64,000 nt of DNA, from NCBI GenBank assembly GCA_033439265.1, contig JAVTVX010000005.1:1002001-1066000 (forward strand), written 5' to 3'. Of this stretch, positions 23,723 to 34,843 are shown in pieces (position 1 is the first letter of the stretch; the number at the start of each line of letters is the position of its first letter). The notes beneath the pieces are model-generated. The model was given only the letters and a program-made list of their open reading frames with translations, was not told the DNA's origin and did no database searches. The DNA comes from Dillenia suffruticosa (Eukaryota > Streptophyta > Magnoliopsida > Dilleniales > Dilleniaceae). Position numbers and translations under genes: made by a program.

Positions 23723-26700
23723 TAGCTGGCAAAGCTCTTATTAATACGATGAAATGATGACCCTCGATGATCTCACATTGTGTTTTTACTTTTTCAGGGA
23801 ATTTGAGCAACCCCAACTCTCCAAATATGCTGTCCTAGGTTCCTGTTCTGTGCTTGCTACACAAACTGTTCTTAAGCATCTGACAACGGTAATTAGTCAT
23901 GACAGCACCCTTGACATACTCTATGAAGTGAATGTTCTGCTAATGTTTCCATGGTTATATGTTGTACCAGGTTCCAAAATCTTCTTGGGATCCTTGCAAG
24001 GTAATCTTTTCTGTGCGTATATATACAGTTTATATATATATATATATATGTCTTTGGAACAAAAGAAGTAATGTTTTGGGCCTCTTTTTTGGGTTTAATT
24101 TTTGAATGTTGTTTTCTGAATATATTATTTAGAGAGGATCTTACGTGCCCCTTTTCTGCTTGAAGTTCCCATCATGAATCACCGAAAGCTCAAAAGGCAA
24201 TTACGGAGGTATGTTTTCCCATACGACAATCTAATGACATATCTTTGAGTTTTTTTCTTCTTAATATTTCGTGATTGTGGGCAGCTATCTGTCAAATACA
24301 ACATATACTTCGCTGGGGTTTCCAAAAGCATTTTCTGGATATTAGAAATCATTCAGACGGGTCAGATTTTCCAGATATGATTTCTCAAATCAGTTCTATG
24401 AGCTTTGATACTACAGGCTTACATTGGCGGTATAAAATCTTTTTGTTTTTTCTTTCGCCTTGCTTGGTCTGTATGTACCGCTTGCTCAAAATAGAAGTTA
24501 ATTCATTTGGCCAGAGTAGTTAATGTTTACAACCTGATTTTATGAGAATTAGTATATAAATGATACCTAAACTGTTTAGTTTTCAGCAAGTAAATTTCTT
24601 CATTTGTTCTACTTACCAAAAATTTAGCTCAATCTCTTCATTTGTTGCTCGGCAGGTATAATCTGATGGCCAATAGAGTTCTACTGTTGTTAGCTATGGC
24701 ATTAAGAAGCAACCCTAGTTCCTCATCCAAAATTGTGAATGAAACTGCTGGTATGTTCAATATTCCTAGAGCAGGTAAATGGTATTCTATCTTTGGCTTT
24801 GCTTGGGTAAGAGGGGCTATAAGCAAGGGTTATTACATGGTTTTCAGGCCCAAATCCAAATATTACATGACAAATATGTCTATTTATGACAAAAAAGTGC
24901 TCTGTTGATGAAATGAGTTATAATCATGAGATGTTCGAGTTCTATATATAGATGGGATATTGATTTACTGTATTTTTGATAAGGTAAGAGATTTTTTCCT
25001 TCTAATGTTACGTTATGCGTGTATGTAGCGTGGTGAAGTATGGTGAAACCATTAATCATTACATGATGCAGTGAGCTAGAATAGATTGTTGAGGCATTGT
25101 CCTGCTTGACAAACAGACACTTTTGATATTGATTTTCTTTTCGACAGTTCAATTGATATGAAAAAAATAATTGGGTATTTAAATGCTTTGCTGATTGTTT
25201 AGGAATTTTGAATCCATATACACAAGCATGCACAGATTTGTAAATATTTAATTAGGCAAAGTACGGAAGATATACTGTATTTTATTTTCATTGGCACTTT
25301 GTATAGCATGTTTCTAAACACTAAACTTAAATAGTGTTTTTCTGCAGTAGGTTAGAATTAGTATACTCACATGTTATTGATATTTCATTGAAATTGCATG
25401 TTGTATGTGCTAGATTTGGAGTATATGTATAGTATTTAACATGTGCAATTGTGTATTCAATTTTCCAATAACAGAATTTCAAACACCATTAATTTAATTA
25501 TGCTAAACGTAATTTATAAAAAGATGGTATACAAAATGTAAACAGTGAAAAATACATGTTTTTTTTTTGTACTTTTCCCTATTGTGTAAGTGTATATGTC
25601 TCTGTGGGTATCTTTATCTTGCATACAAATACATTTCTTTTCTCCCATTTTAATGTACTTTCCACCATTTCTTTACAATTCAGGATAGAGTAAGGAAAGC
25701 TATCCTGTTTTACTTTGTTTAATTTTATTTTATTTTTTTCTCAGGTTTTACTTTCTTTGATTAGGGCTTAAATATGTGCATTCATGATATGGAGATGATT
25801 GTAGTCCCTTTACAAAAGAATGTTATCCTATTTGCATTTAATTGAAAGAATGTGGTTTTACATTTTCTAATAGTCGTTTAAATTGTTTCTTCAGGTAAAA
25901 GAGCATGCAGCTGCTGTTTTATCAGGTCTCATGAAAGGTGGCAACGAAGAACTAGCCAAAGATTTTCATGATAGGGCCTTTACAGAAGCAAACATCACTC
26001 TAAAAAAGAGAAGGCAGAGGTTGTATTTGATGTTTACTTTGTCTTTGTTTGGGCTCACCAATCACCATTAATTACGTATTTTCTTCTGAATGACAAATGA
26101 CATTCATTCAGTTGACCAGTGTAAGCCATATGCTTGCAAATTCATAAAATATATCGGCATGTAAGCAGAACAGCCCTAAGGTGGTTGTGTTGATCTGGTT
26201 GTCTGAGTGCTTGTTTCCAAATCTGGAAGCCATTATGCGCTCTCATTCTAGAAGCATTTAATCCTCTTGTGTTATCAGTCAATTTGCCTATTAGCTATGC
26301 AGATGCTTTAAGATCTATAATTAGACAATTCTATCCGCATGTTGGTGGTGTCAGCAATATATTCATTGCCCTAATTTTGGCTTATGACATACTGACATTC
26401 ATTGGAACTTAACAACTGCAGAAATTCCAGTTCACAATCTATAGCTTCTATACATGGCTTGGTATTGGCCTTAGCAGCTTCTGTGTTGTCTGCCACTTAC
26501 GACATGCCCAGGTATGTGTGCAAAAAGACAGAAATTATCTATACCTCATATTTTTTCCTTCATTGTCTAGGTTAGCCAAGTATGTGTTTCTATTGGGAAT
26601 TTACGGTTGTACTTATCCACATGGTCTACACTATGATAAATGGCCATGGAACATGAGTCATGACATGACAAAATGCTGCAAAATTTAAAACAATGGGGCC

Positions 26701-27522
26701 CACACAAGGATCGTGGTATTGAAAATGTATAAATTTATACATAATGTTTTACAAATATAGCATATCAACTAATCCAAAATGGAAAAAAATAATTTGGCAA
26801 ACATGATATAGCATGCTCTTATTTTTACAAACCCTTCGTGGTGTTTGAGTGTGTTGGGACACAATATCTTTATCTCGAGTTTTATAGAATATAGTCTATT
26901 AAGTTCTTCAGTTTCTAAGATTTAACTCCACAATATATGAACTATTATGTGGAAGTATTTATTTGTAACTGAATATACTTAGAAGTATGAACAAGGAGAC
27001 ATTGAGATATATTCAATACCATCTTCAAGGTGTTGTATTTAAAGAAATATTAGAACTGGATAAAGTTCCTTTTAGAATGTGGGAATGCAACATTGGTGAA
27101 AGTCCTTAAAGTAACTTGCTCTATGTCATCAAAATTAGCTCGAAATATAAAGTGTTAGTGATTACATTCTAGTGCTTAATGCTTGTGCCGCAATTTAGTG
27201 GCGAGGGGATTATTTACTTAACAGCAGTTGAAAGAGGTGGCCTTGGTAGATCGTAAGCTCTTTAGTAGCTTCATTTGTGATCATCCTTGAAAAATAAGCT
27301 TGAGCTCTCTGCAAAGTTCTGTTTCTCTATGTTGTTTGAAGTACAGTACTCTGCCAAAAGTTTGATTAATGCCAAAGAATATGTTTTCATTAAACTCATT
27401 TTGATCCTATTCTCAAGTTGCCAATATTTTGATGGCTATGTCTTTGCTAGCAGGCATTCAAATTTATGATGACCGTAACTTTTGATTGTGATACATTTGC
27501 CATTGGCTGTTGAATTTTTTTC

Positions 27523-28645
27523 TGTTTTTTGGAAATGTCAATAAAGAATTAATAGCATCAATTGGAAATAGAAGAAAATAAATAAAGTCCTGTATGGAAT
27601 ATGAATAGGAGTTAGGAACTATATATCATATTTATTATCTTGGGAATTTCTCTCTGATATGTATAAAGAAAATTGTGCTGGGGTGTGCACGCTTTCACCC
27701 TTTAAACCCTCAAGCAAATTGAGTCATAAGAATATTGTTTTTCCTCTACTCTCAACCTGGTATTAGAGCAATTTTCTATCCTGCGCTTCCCTTTGTCCTA
27801 TGGATCTTGTGGGTCTGCCATTCAGTCAAGTGGTAGATATATCTCATCATAGAAATTCCTCTGTTGTCTCAGCAGCACCTGACAGAAGTATCTCCTCTTT
27901 TCCTTGTCCAACAATCTTTACCTTGCTCTGTCATCTTGTTTTAGAGTCAATCATCCTCCTGCGTGTTGCTCAATCTGCTCTCAGCCGAAATATAAACCTC
28001 TATGTCTTGGCCCAGCAACTCGAGCCCACTCAGCTTTCAGTCAAGCTTGAGTCATCACTCATCATCCTTCCTCTAATCAAGCTCTTTTTCCTTTTGCCAT
28101 CGGATCAAGCAGAAGCTTAAAGCACATTGCCTTTTGCCATCTGGTCCGCTAGGAGCTTAAAACATGCTGTCTCCTGCCATCTGGTCTGGTAGAACCTTCA
28201 ATTAATCTGATCTATGATTTCAATTTTTGCTGGTGATATTCCAGCAAAACTGCATATGTACAAACATCTGCTCCTGTGAAGCAGAAATGTAGCATGCTCT
28301 AATTGTTGACATAGGAGAATAATAGGGATTATGGTTCCATATTAAGTCATTATGTCTGAAACAAGCTTGGTGCATATTATCTATGTGCTCCGGCTTTACG
28401 GCGAGTGTTGGAAATGACAATAAACAATTTGTAGGGTCTATTGGAAACAAAAGAAAATTTATAAAGTCCTCTACGGAATATGAATAGGAGTCTTTAAGAA
28501 CTGTAGGTCATATTTATTTTCTATCAATGTTTCTCTTTGATACGTATAAATGTAAGCCTGCTCGGTGTGTTTAGGCTCACTTTCACCATGTAACCAATCA
28601 AACAATTTGAGTCATTATAATATTGATTCTCCTCCATTTTCAACA
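27523..28645 (+). mobile_element. Small copia-like LTR element, internally deleted
   Basis: Two direct repeats of about 235-240 bases lie at 27523-27757 and 28406-28645. They share blocks such as ggaatatgaataggagt and ttgagtcat. The right copy starts TGTTGG and ends CAACA. Immediately after the left copy is tggtattagagcaa, which fits the primer-binding site complementary to initiator Met-tRNA (TGGTATCAGAGC). Just before the right copy is ctccggctttacggcgag, a decayed version of the usual polypurine tract. The 650-base interior has no recognisable protease, integrase or RT. It separates the last two visible PA200 exons. I could not find a clean target-site duplication. Confidence 0.8.
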
Positions 28646-29281
28646 CTTTTTATCATTGAATTGTATAAATGATTTTCTTCGAAAGAGTTGAGAAAAATGC
28701 TTGATGGTTGATTAGATGTTTCAAAGTATTTGCTCTGCCTTTGTATTCCTGACAATTCCAGCACTTCTTTCAGTTGGTTGTCAGCACATGTTACCTTTTT
28801 GGCTCCTTCTGTCGGAGAGCCATCACCTGTGAAATCTCTACTATTACCAAAGCTGTTGCAGAGTTTCATCGTACACATGCAGACACATGGAACCTTCAAA
28901 AAGATTCATTTACTGAAGAACAACTCGAGGTATGCGTTCTTAACTTTGGTGATGAGTTACTGCCTAATGCATGGTTATTAGTAATTTTATTCTTATTTGC
29001 AAATTTTCTGGCCTATATAATTGCATGTTCTGGCCGATACATCCTCTTCATCTTCATGTTTTGCTTGATTCATCAATACATCGAGAAAATGTCAAAGTAC
29101 AAATGCAGGCAGCACACATAATATTAATAGATTTTTTCCCCTCTTTTTCAGTAAAATTACACCATCAAAATCCATGTAGAGTTTTATTTACACCTCCTAT
29201 TCTTATATAATCTTGTGAAATTCTATTATTATTTATATTGCCTTTATGAATGTTGCTTTATTTCTCATTGTGCAAAGCCTC

Positions 29282-30444
29282 TCAAACCATAGGATTCATT
29301 AGATCATCTGATGGTATGTCCCACAAGACACAATCAGAACTGAAGATGCCAGACCCATTTCTCATATCCTTTCCTCCAGTATCTTCATCGATTTCATCCT
29401 CAATTTTCTTCTGCAGTCGAATTTGTTGTTCTCCTGCTGTGCATGTGCTTCCAGTACAAATGCTCTGGCTCCATGGCGAGCCTTCTCCTTCATTCCCAAA
29501 TGAGGATGATCCGTACTGATAGCCTGATACTGATACAGGAAATGTGCTGCTGACTCCTGCAAAATTTGCAGATGTTGCTCCAGTGGGGTCCCAAGGCTTG
29601 TTTGGTGGGAGCATATCGGGCTCTTGTATCGCCTTCGATAACCCTAGCTTAATCTTCTCTATTGTATTATCCTTATCATCATGTTTATTAGGCATGCAAG
29701 CGCCTCCCGTGTTCCCTGATTGTGTTGTCCCAGATTGCTGGTGCTGAAAATCGATTCGCTTCTTCGTAAGCAGGTGGAGCATTTCGTCTTTGAAGCAGCC
29801 TAGGGCTGCTTCAGCAAGATGAGCCACCTGCGGTGGTGCCAATGTGGTGGCAATCTCTGCCATTAGGTGAGAGAAGGGCTTGTGAGTGACCGGGTCAATT
29901 CCCATTCCTGAAAGCTTCTTTTTAAGCTTTGTATTCCAGTGATTCTTGACATCATTGTCAGTTCGGCCAGGGAGTTGAGCTGCAATCAGTGACCATCTGC
30001 AATGCCCCCATTTTGTACAAGTTAGGCAACTCAAGTCTAATATGGTTTCTGAAATGAAACTGGTAAATACCGGTTTCCGACGACAGAATGAAGTTTGACA
30101 ATCGTTTGTTCCTCTGCATCTGTGAATTGGCCATGCTTTAGATCAGGGCGCAGATAGTTGGTCCATCGAAGCCTGCAACTCTTGCCACATCTTTGCAGAC
30201 CTTTTTGAGGGGGGGGGGGGGAATACACATATTTCATTCAACATTTTGTGCATTAACTGAGCACATGCTAACAGCCGTGCACACAGAGAGAGAGAGAGAG
30301 AGAGAGCTAACCAGCATTCTTGGGGATGAGGCGCCAATTGCGAGTGCCATGTTGGGCAATGTATGAAGAAAGCTTGTTGTCTTCTTCAGGTGTCCACTGC
30401 CCCCTCTTCACATTGTCCTTCTCGCAGCATGGAATTCTCCCCAT
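29282..30444 (-). CDS. MYB80: R2R3-MYB transcription factor, MYB80/MS188-like (3 exons)
   Basis: Nuclear DNA-binding regulator. Exons are 30444-30312 (133 bp), 30200-30071 (130 bp) and 29996-29282. The first two lengths are typical for R2R3-MYB genes. The protein is 325 aa. R2 spans about residues 14-64, with Trp17, Trp37 and Trp57. R3 spans about 67-115, with Phe70, Trp89 and Trp108. The start [20 protein letters not shown] and the block after R3, [20 protein letters not shown] then [20 protein letters not shown], are what I remember of MYB80 (AtMYB103/MS188). That factor controls tapetum function and pollen exine formation in Arabidopsis. The C-terminus ends [15 protein letters not shown], also like MYB80. 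Intron 1 (111 bp) contains a CT repeat after the donor and a run of about 13 C before the acceptor. The gene converges on the PA200 remains. Role here is inferred from orthology. Confidence 0.94.
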
Positions 30445-30893
30445 TGTAGTTTTCTTTATTTTCTTCCCGTCTCTTTTCTTTGAAAATTGTTTTTATCACT
30501 CTATAGACTAGAAAGGAAAGTTTAAATGAATAGATAGGTTACAGTTGTAAAAACTGTTAAATAGAGTTGATGGTATAATAAAAGGCAAAATGATTAGAAT
30601 AAGAGACGAAGTAGAAAGAGAATTCTCTACTAACTTAAAAATCTTGGGTTAGTTTTAGAACAGTGAATATTTTTTATGTATGGGGAGTAGAGAATGAGAA
30701 ATAGATGGTTAGAATACATACTAATATTTTTGGATGCTCGAGTGAGAGAACAAATGCGAGTGACGGGGAGAAAATATATGAAATGGCAAGGGGAGGGTTG
30801 GCATCAAAGGCGCATGATTTGATTAAAGAATTCAACGCCCGCTGAGCGTGTGACCACCATGGGCCGGTAGCTCACCCACAAGGCGCACGGTCA

Positions 30894-30959
<66 letters not shown>

Positions 30960-31456
30960 CTTGCTGATTCTCTTTCTAGTTATAGCCTCAAGTTGGTTAA
31001 CATTTTGCATTTGTCACACAAAACTAGTTTCTCTGCTATCTACAGCTAGCAAATGTTTAAGGTTATTGCAGGTGTTTGCCTGTCTCAATAGTCTTCCTTT
31101 TCGAAGTGTGATCATGCTTTATAGTTTTTGTAACCAAAAAAAAGAAAAGATCATGCTTTATAGTTTTAAAACTTAGCTGAGCATCTCCAGCTCTCTTCCT
31201 TTGTTCTTATACGTGCCACACTACTGGTAACAAATTATGCATCTACATTGCACGGATACTACTAGCTACAATGTTTCTCTGATTCAAGAGGTTCTGGACA
31301 GAACCCTACTAATCTAATCCTCAAAGAGATAAAATGTTGGTACCAATAAAATACAGGGTTCTAAGAAAATGAAAAGACGAGTACTATGATAACGTTTGAG
31401 GACAATGCGGGTCTGTTAGTGTCCAACTAAGCAACCTGTGCTCTTCTCATTGAGTT
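30445..31456. other. MYB80 upstream region
   Basis: About 1 kb between the MYB80 ATG and the first AAP relic. It should hold the MYB80 promoter, but I can name no element apart from the long CT tract at 30897-30955. Other sequence is unremarkable. Confidence 0.4.
30897..30955. repeat. (CT)n microsatellite, about 59 bp, upstream of MYB80
   Basis: An almost perfect CT repeat (GA on the gene's strand) begins about 450 bases upstream of the MYB80 start codon. It is the longest dinucleotide tract in the window. GA/CT tracts near plant promoters can bind BPC/GAGA-binding proteins; whether this one does is unknown. Confidence 0.95.
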
Positions 31457-31788
31457 TCAGCTAAGTTTGGCACTAATAAGTCCTTGAATAGACCCAACCA
31501 ACGCAACTATAGTCACAAACAAGCAATCCAAGAAACAACTCTCAAGAACAATCCACTTCCTTTCCCAACGTGCGATCTTCATTTCCACAGTACATTTCCA
31601 CCGGGAATTATATAGCCAGGGCCAAAAGTTCAGGACTGCTAGCACTTCCAGAACTTGGTCGAAGTACAGGAAGGTCATGGCAACTACAGTTGTTGTAACT
31701 ATACAAAGAGTGTCTTCAAGGAGACAGTTTAGTGGTCACAATCCCTCTCTTCCAAATCGGTGATTCCGGGTTCAAATCCTAGTGTAAC

Positions 31789-31823
<35 letters not shown>

Positions 31824-31920
31824 ACATAAAGAGTCCGAAGACAACCTGAGAAGGTTCAGCTCAACAGCGGGCAAAAAGGGGAGCTTGAGGTTGTAGAAGT
31901 GACTCACAAATCCACAGACG
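31457..31920 (-). pseudogene. Amino acid permease last-exon relic
   Basis: This is the last exon of an AAP gene, parallel to the neighbouring intact copy. From the 5' side it reads GFVSHFYNLKLPFLPAVELN, then an interruption by a SINE (31712-31820), then TTVVAMTFLYFDQVLEVLAV and WIVLESCFLDCLFVTIVALV, ending QGLISAKLS stop. The intact gene has the same order, ending QGIISARFS. A frameshift occurs in the block after FWP. No other exons of this copy are seen downstream of the intact gene, so it is a truncated tandem duplicate. Confidence 0.85.
31712..31820 (+). mobile_element. Short tRNA-derived SINE with poly(A) tail
   Basis: A body of about 78 bases contains a box B match ggttcaaatcc (31769-31779) and a box A-like cagtttagtggtcac. 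It ends in a run of about 31 A. Flanks read ctatacaaagagt on the left and ctacataaagagt on the right. The intact permease exon has acataaagagt at the matching place, so this is a target-site duplication of about 10-12 bases. It lies inside the AAP relic's coding exon. Confidence 0.82.
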
Positions 31921-32647
31921 TGCACAGATTATCCCAAGTGATAGTGATAATCTGACTCTCTTTAGGTGACTTAAGGCTTTACAATTGAGAACATTGGACA
32001 TTTCTAATTTTAGCTTAATATTGAGACTATAAAGAACTATTTGTACATTATATCTCAGGTCAACAATCATGCAAGGAGGTCAGCGTATAAAGTGCCTCAA
32101 GATGTGGGAAAAGCTTCCTATTCTTATGTTAACTTCGTGACTTGGGTGCATGATACACCAAGTGCAATGCCTCGTGTTTCTCGCTGATATGGATCTAAAT
32201 TTGCCCGTCATATAAGGTTTCAAAAAAAAAAAAAAAATGTAGAATTTTGTTAGGCATTAGAAAGAATAAAAATGAACGGTAACCTAAAGTTAATGTTTCA
32301 TATGCCAACACTTGATAGATTTTTCTAACGCATAAGTTTTTCACTACATCAACAGCTTCAGAACTAAAACTACTAGTATCTTCAAAGGATTTACAATGAA
32401 GTCAATGCACTACCAGAAACTGAAAAGGATAGAAAATGAAAAAGGCATCAATTAAGAGTAACAAACAATATGCTAGTCTGCTATATTAGGCAAGCAAAAG
32501 CTCTCGCTCTCTTCAAACTGTAGATATTCTTTATCTTCCTAGCAGCGCTCTTGAGCTTCAGGTCTTGTATTATTTATGCAATCAGCAAGAACCATTTCAA
32601 TGTACCTCTTGAACCATTTCAATTTCAACATCGTGATCTGTAGGATT
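31921..32647. other. Spacer downstream of AAP gene A
   Basis: Sequence between the relic and the intact permease. It includes A-runs and probably the 3' UTR of the intact gene (up to about 32450). I see no gene. Confidence 0.45.
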
Positions 32648-34843
32648 TCACGAAAACCTTGCACTTATTATTCCTTGAACAGAGCCAACCAAGGCTACTA
32701 TCGTCACCAACAAGCAAACAATGCTAAAACTCTCAAGAACAATCCACTTTCTTGTCCAACGAGCAATCTTTTTTTGCACAAAGTACATTTCTACAGGGAA
32801 ATATATGGCTAAAGGCCAAAAACCCACAGCTCCTAACACTCCCAGAACTTGGTTGAAGTATGGAAAAATGAATGCAATCACAGTTGTTGAAATTACATAA
32901 AGAGTTCGCGAACATAGCCTGAGAAGCTTCAGCTCCACAGCTGGCAACAACGGCAGCTTAAATTTGTAGAAATTGTTAACAAATCCACTGTTTGGAAACT
33001 TTCTGGCTAGCCATCCTTCTATGAATGCAAAAATTGGCTGGCTGTAGACCTAAGACCAACAAGAAATAAGAGCCTTAAATACTTTTTAACTTCTAACTAG
33101 GGAAACAATTAGTCGTATAGAAGATGGTATTTGGTACCTGATAGCCTCCGATCAGATGAAGGATGATACAAGCATTAGCAAAGTCAACGAGCCAATAAGG
33201 CTCGAAAAATCCAAAACCTGTCAAGAGATTTCCGGGTGTGTCACTCCCAAAGGCTGCATATCCAAAACATCCGCAACAGAGATAGAAGAATGTGGTGACA
33301 AAGATTGCGGTCATAGAGGCCTTCTTCATGGTCTGATTCTCCGGTGGAGGTGCCTTCAGAGTATCCTTAATTCAACAAATTCCACCCCTTAGCTTCTAAT
33401 TACGCATATTCTTAGGAAAATTTCAAAATATTAAGACAAGAAATTCAATTTGGACCAAATGAATTGTTGACCAAGTTACCGAATGAACTAAAACCATAGT
33501 TTCATTTCATGGTTATTGTCTTGAAACTTATGAAATGAACCCACAATTTCATCGTGACCTTAGATTTTTTGTCATTTTAGTCTCAGTCATTTAGTCCATG
33601 GAGCACTGCTATACCAAGAACTGGCATATGCTTATCTTTTACTGCTGTCTTGTATTTTTTTTTTCTTTTCCCTTTTTGGTGAAAAATATGCAATCCGAAG
33701 AAAGGACATAAAAATCATACTTGTATCTCGAGAAGGATAGGCGAGTATGGATAGGCAAAGGCAATATCTCCAAGCGCTTGAAAGACTAACCATAGTTTCT
33801 CAGCTGTGCTAGATGCTTTTACACCTCCAAGGTTTCCCATAATTCTACCATTTTCTGCAATTGCAAAGACCATAAATTTAGGCCAAACAAAGAACAAAAC
33901 CATAAGAATAAATTTGGCAAAAATAAACCAAAAGAAGGCTATGTGGTTCATACATACTTATTACTTCAGCAAAACCAAGGGCCAATCCAATGAAGGCATA
34001 AGAGAAGGACATAATCGCAGCAAGTACGGAGAGCCATGCCAAGTTGTGGAGATCGGGTATCTGAGAAACCATAATCTGAATCACTCCAAAGATTAGCATG
34101 AAAATAGTCTCCCCATAAGAGCACGGAGCATTATGCCCTTCCTTGTGGTAACAGTTTGACTTCAAAATTGCTCTGAATTCGTTTATAAAATCAGTCTAAG
34201 ATAAGCAACCAAAATATTGCTACACCAATTGATTAATTCATTAAGCAAGAGCAATACCACACCTCATACTAGTTGCAGTAGTTATGACATAAGCAATAGC
34301 GCAGCCATAGAAGCTCAGATACTGAAGCAGACCACATATCCATGTCTGTTTTTTACCTGCCCAACCAAAACGCATATGCATTTATAGAGCAAAGAAAATC
34401 TTAAACAAAATAACGAGTTACTTGCATCATAGTACCTAGGTTGACTCTAACAGCGTTCATGTATGTATAATTCCGTGTGCCAGTGACAGGATGGGGAGAT
34501 CTGTAGCAGTCTGACATAAGGTACGCGGAGATGTACGTAACAATAGCGAAGCATAGCAGGGTGATTGGCCCTGCAATCCATCCTAACTGTGCAGTGCTCC
34601 ATGCAAGAGAAAGCACTCCAGCCCCAATTACTGCAGTTATTATATGTGCCACACAAGTCCATAGAGTACCTAATGTTTTGTGAGCAATATTTTTTCTTGT
34701 CAGCAATCATCACTTGTTAAAGAATAAGCTCACAGAGAAAGGGAAAACTGAATGACCTCAGAAGGGCTTTTACCTGTTCTTTTTTGGTGGCCATCGTCGT
34801 CGACAGAGCCATCAGCTTTTTCAAGAGACTTCTGGACTGCCAT
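32648..34843 (-). CDS. Amino acid permease A, AAP7-like (7 exons)
   Basis: Proton-coupled amino acid importer of the AAP/ATF1 family, expected in the plasma membrane. Exons are 34843-34774, 34669-34436, 34356-34263, 34172-33958, 33854-33721, 33365-33138 and 33049-32648. Every intron is GT-AG, the frame is intact and the product is 458 aa, normal for the family (about 460-490). The N-terminus MAVQKSLEKADGSVDDDGHQ then KRTGTLWTCVAHIITAVIGA leads into the first membrane segment. Family motifs seen include VIGAGVLSLAWSTAQLGWIA, CDCYRSP-like SDCYRSPHP, SNCYHKEGHNAPCSYGE, SWLSVLAAIMSFSY-like LAWLSVLAAIMSFSYAF, GDIAFAYPYSPILLEIQDTL, PPPENQTMKKAS, GYAAFGSDTPGNLLTGFGF and NQVLGVLGAVGFWPLAIYFP. About ten hydrophobic segments are visible. 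It resembles Arabidopsis AAP7 more than AAP1-6. Exon lengths match those of permease B almost exactly. An upstream in-frame exon cannot be excluded, because a cag acceptor precedes the ATG by about 30 bases. Confidence 0.93.

Larger units (their letters stand above)
17012..28930 (+). pseudogene. Proteasome activator PA200/PSME4 pseudogene
   Basis: PA200 (PSME4/Blm10) is a very large HEAT-like protein capping the 20S proteasome; the plant protein is about 1,800 aa. Exon pieces run in order: GFVRLFLPTNMDNEEFFSK (17.05 kb); NCPFWNSQWAAVIAWVVKKY (17.27); the triplicated VPVAN-type exon (18.3-19.4); YYHPSNGGCWTYSFEQFLLF (19.47); ILSYVGPSLVLPFLTSRFHM (19.8); MTATHQLKTAITSVAYAGRS (20.07); FLPMIRFSEWLDEFFSCLFS (20.43); LKKISKYVKINILPGAIAEF (20.92); WHLPSEQEVSFVNELLD (21.87); YAVLGSCSVLATQTVLKHL (23.83); YNLMANRVLLLLAMALRSNP (24.66); VKEHAAAVLSGLMKGGNEEL (25.9); IASIHGLVLALAASVLSATY (26.44); AVAEFHRTHADTWNLQKDSF (28.85). 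The first roughly 170 residues and several middle exon blocks are absent. There are stops (for example near 20396 and 23753) and frameshifts (for example an extra T near 20147, and near 28833). Introns are retained, so this is not a processed copy. It cannot encode PA200. Confidence 0.9.

Noticed and set aside
27800..28120. 106-codon plus-strand open frame
   Set aside because: It lies inside the small LTR element just after the primer-binding site. It could be a gag remnant but has no zinc knuckle or other motif, so I do not call a gene.
29250..29747. Plus-strand open frames near 29.3-29.7 kb
   Set aside because: These are shadows of the MYB80 last exon on the opposite strand.
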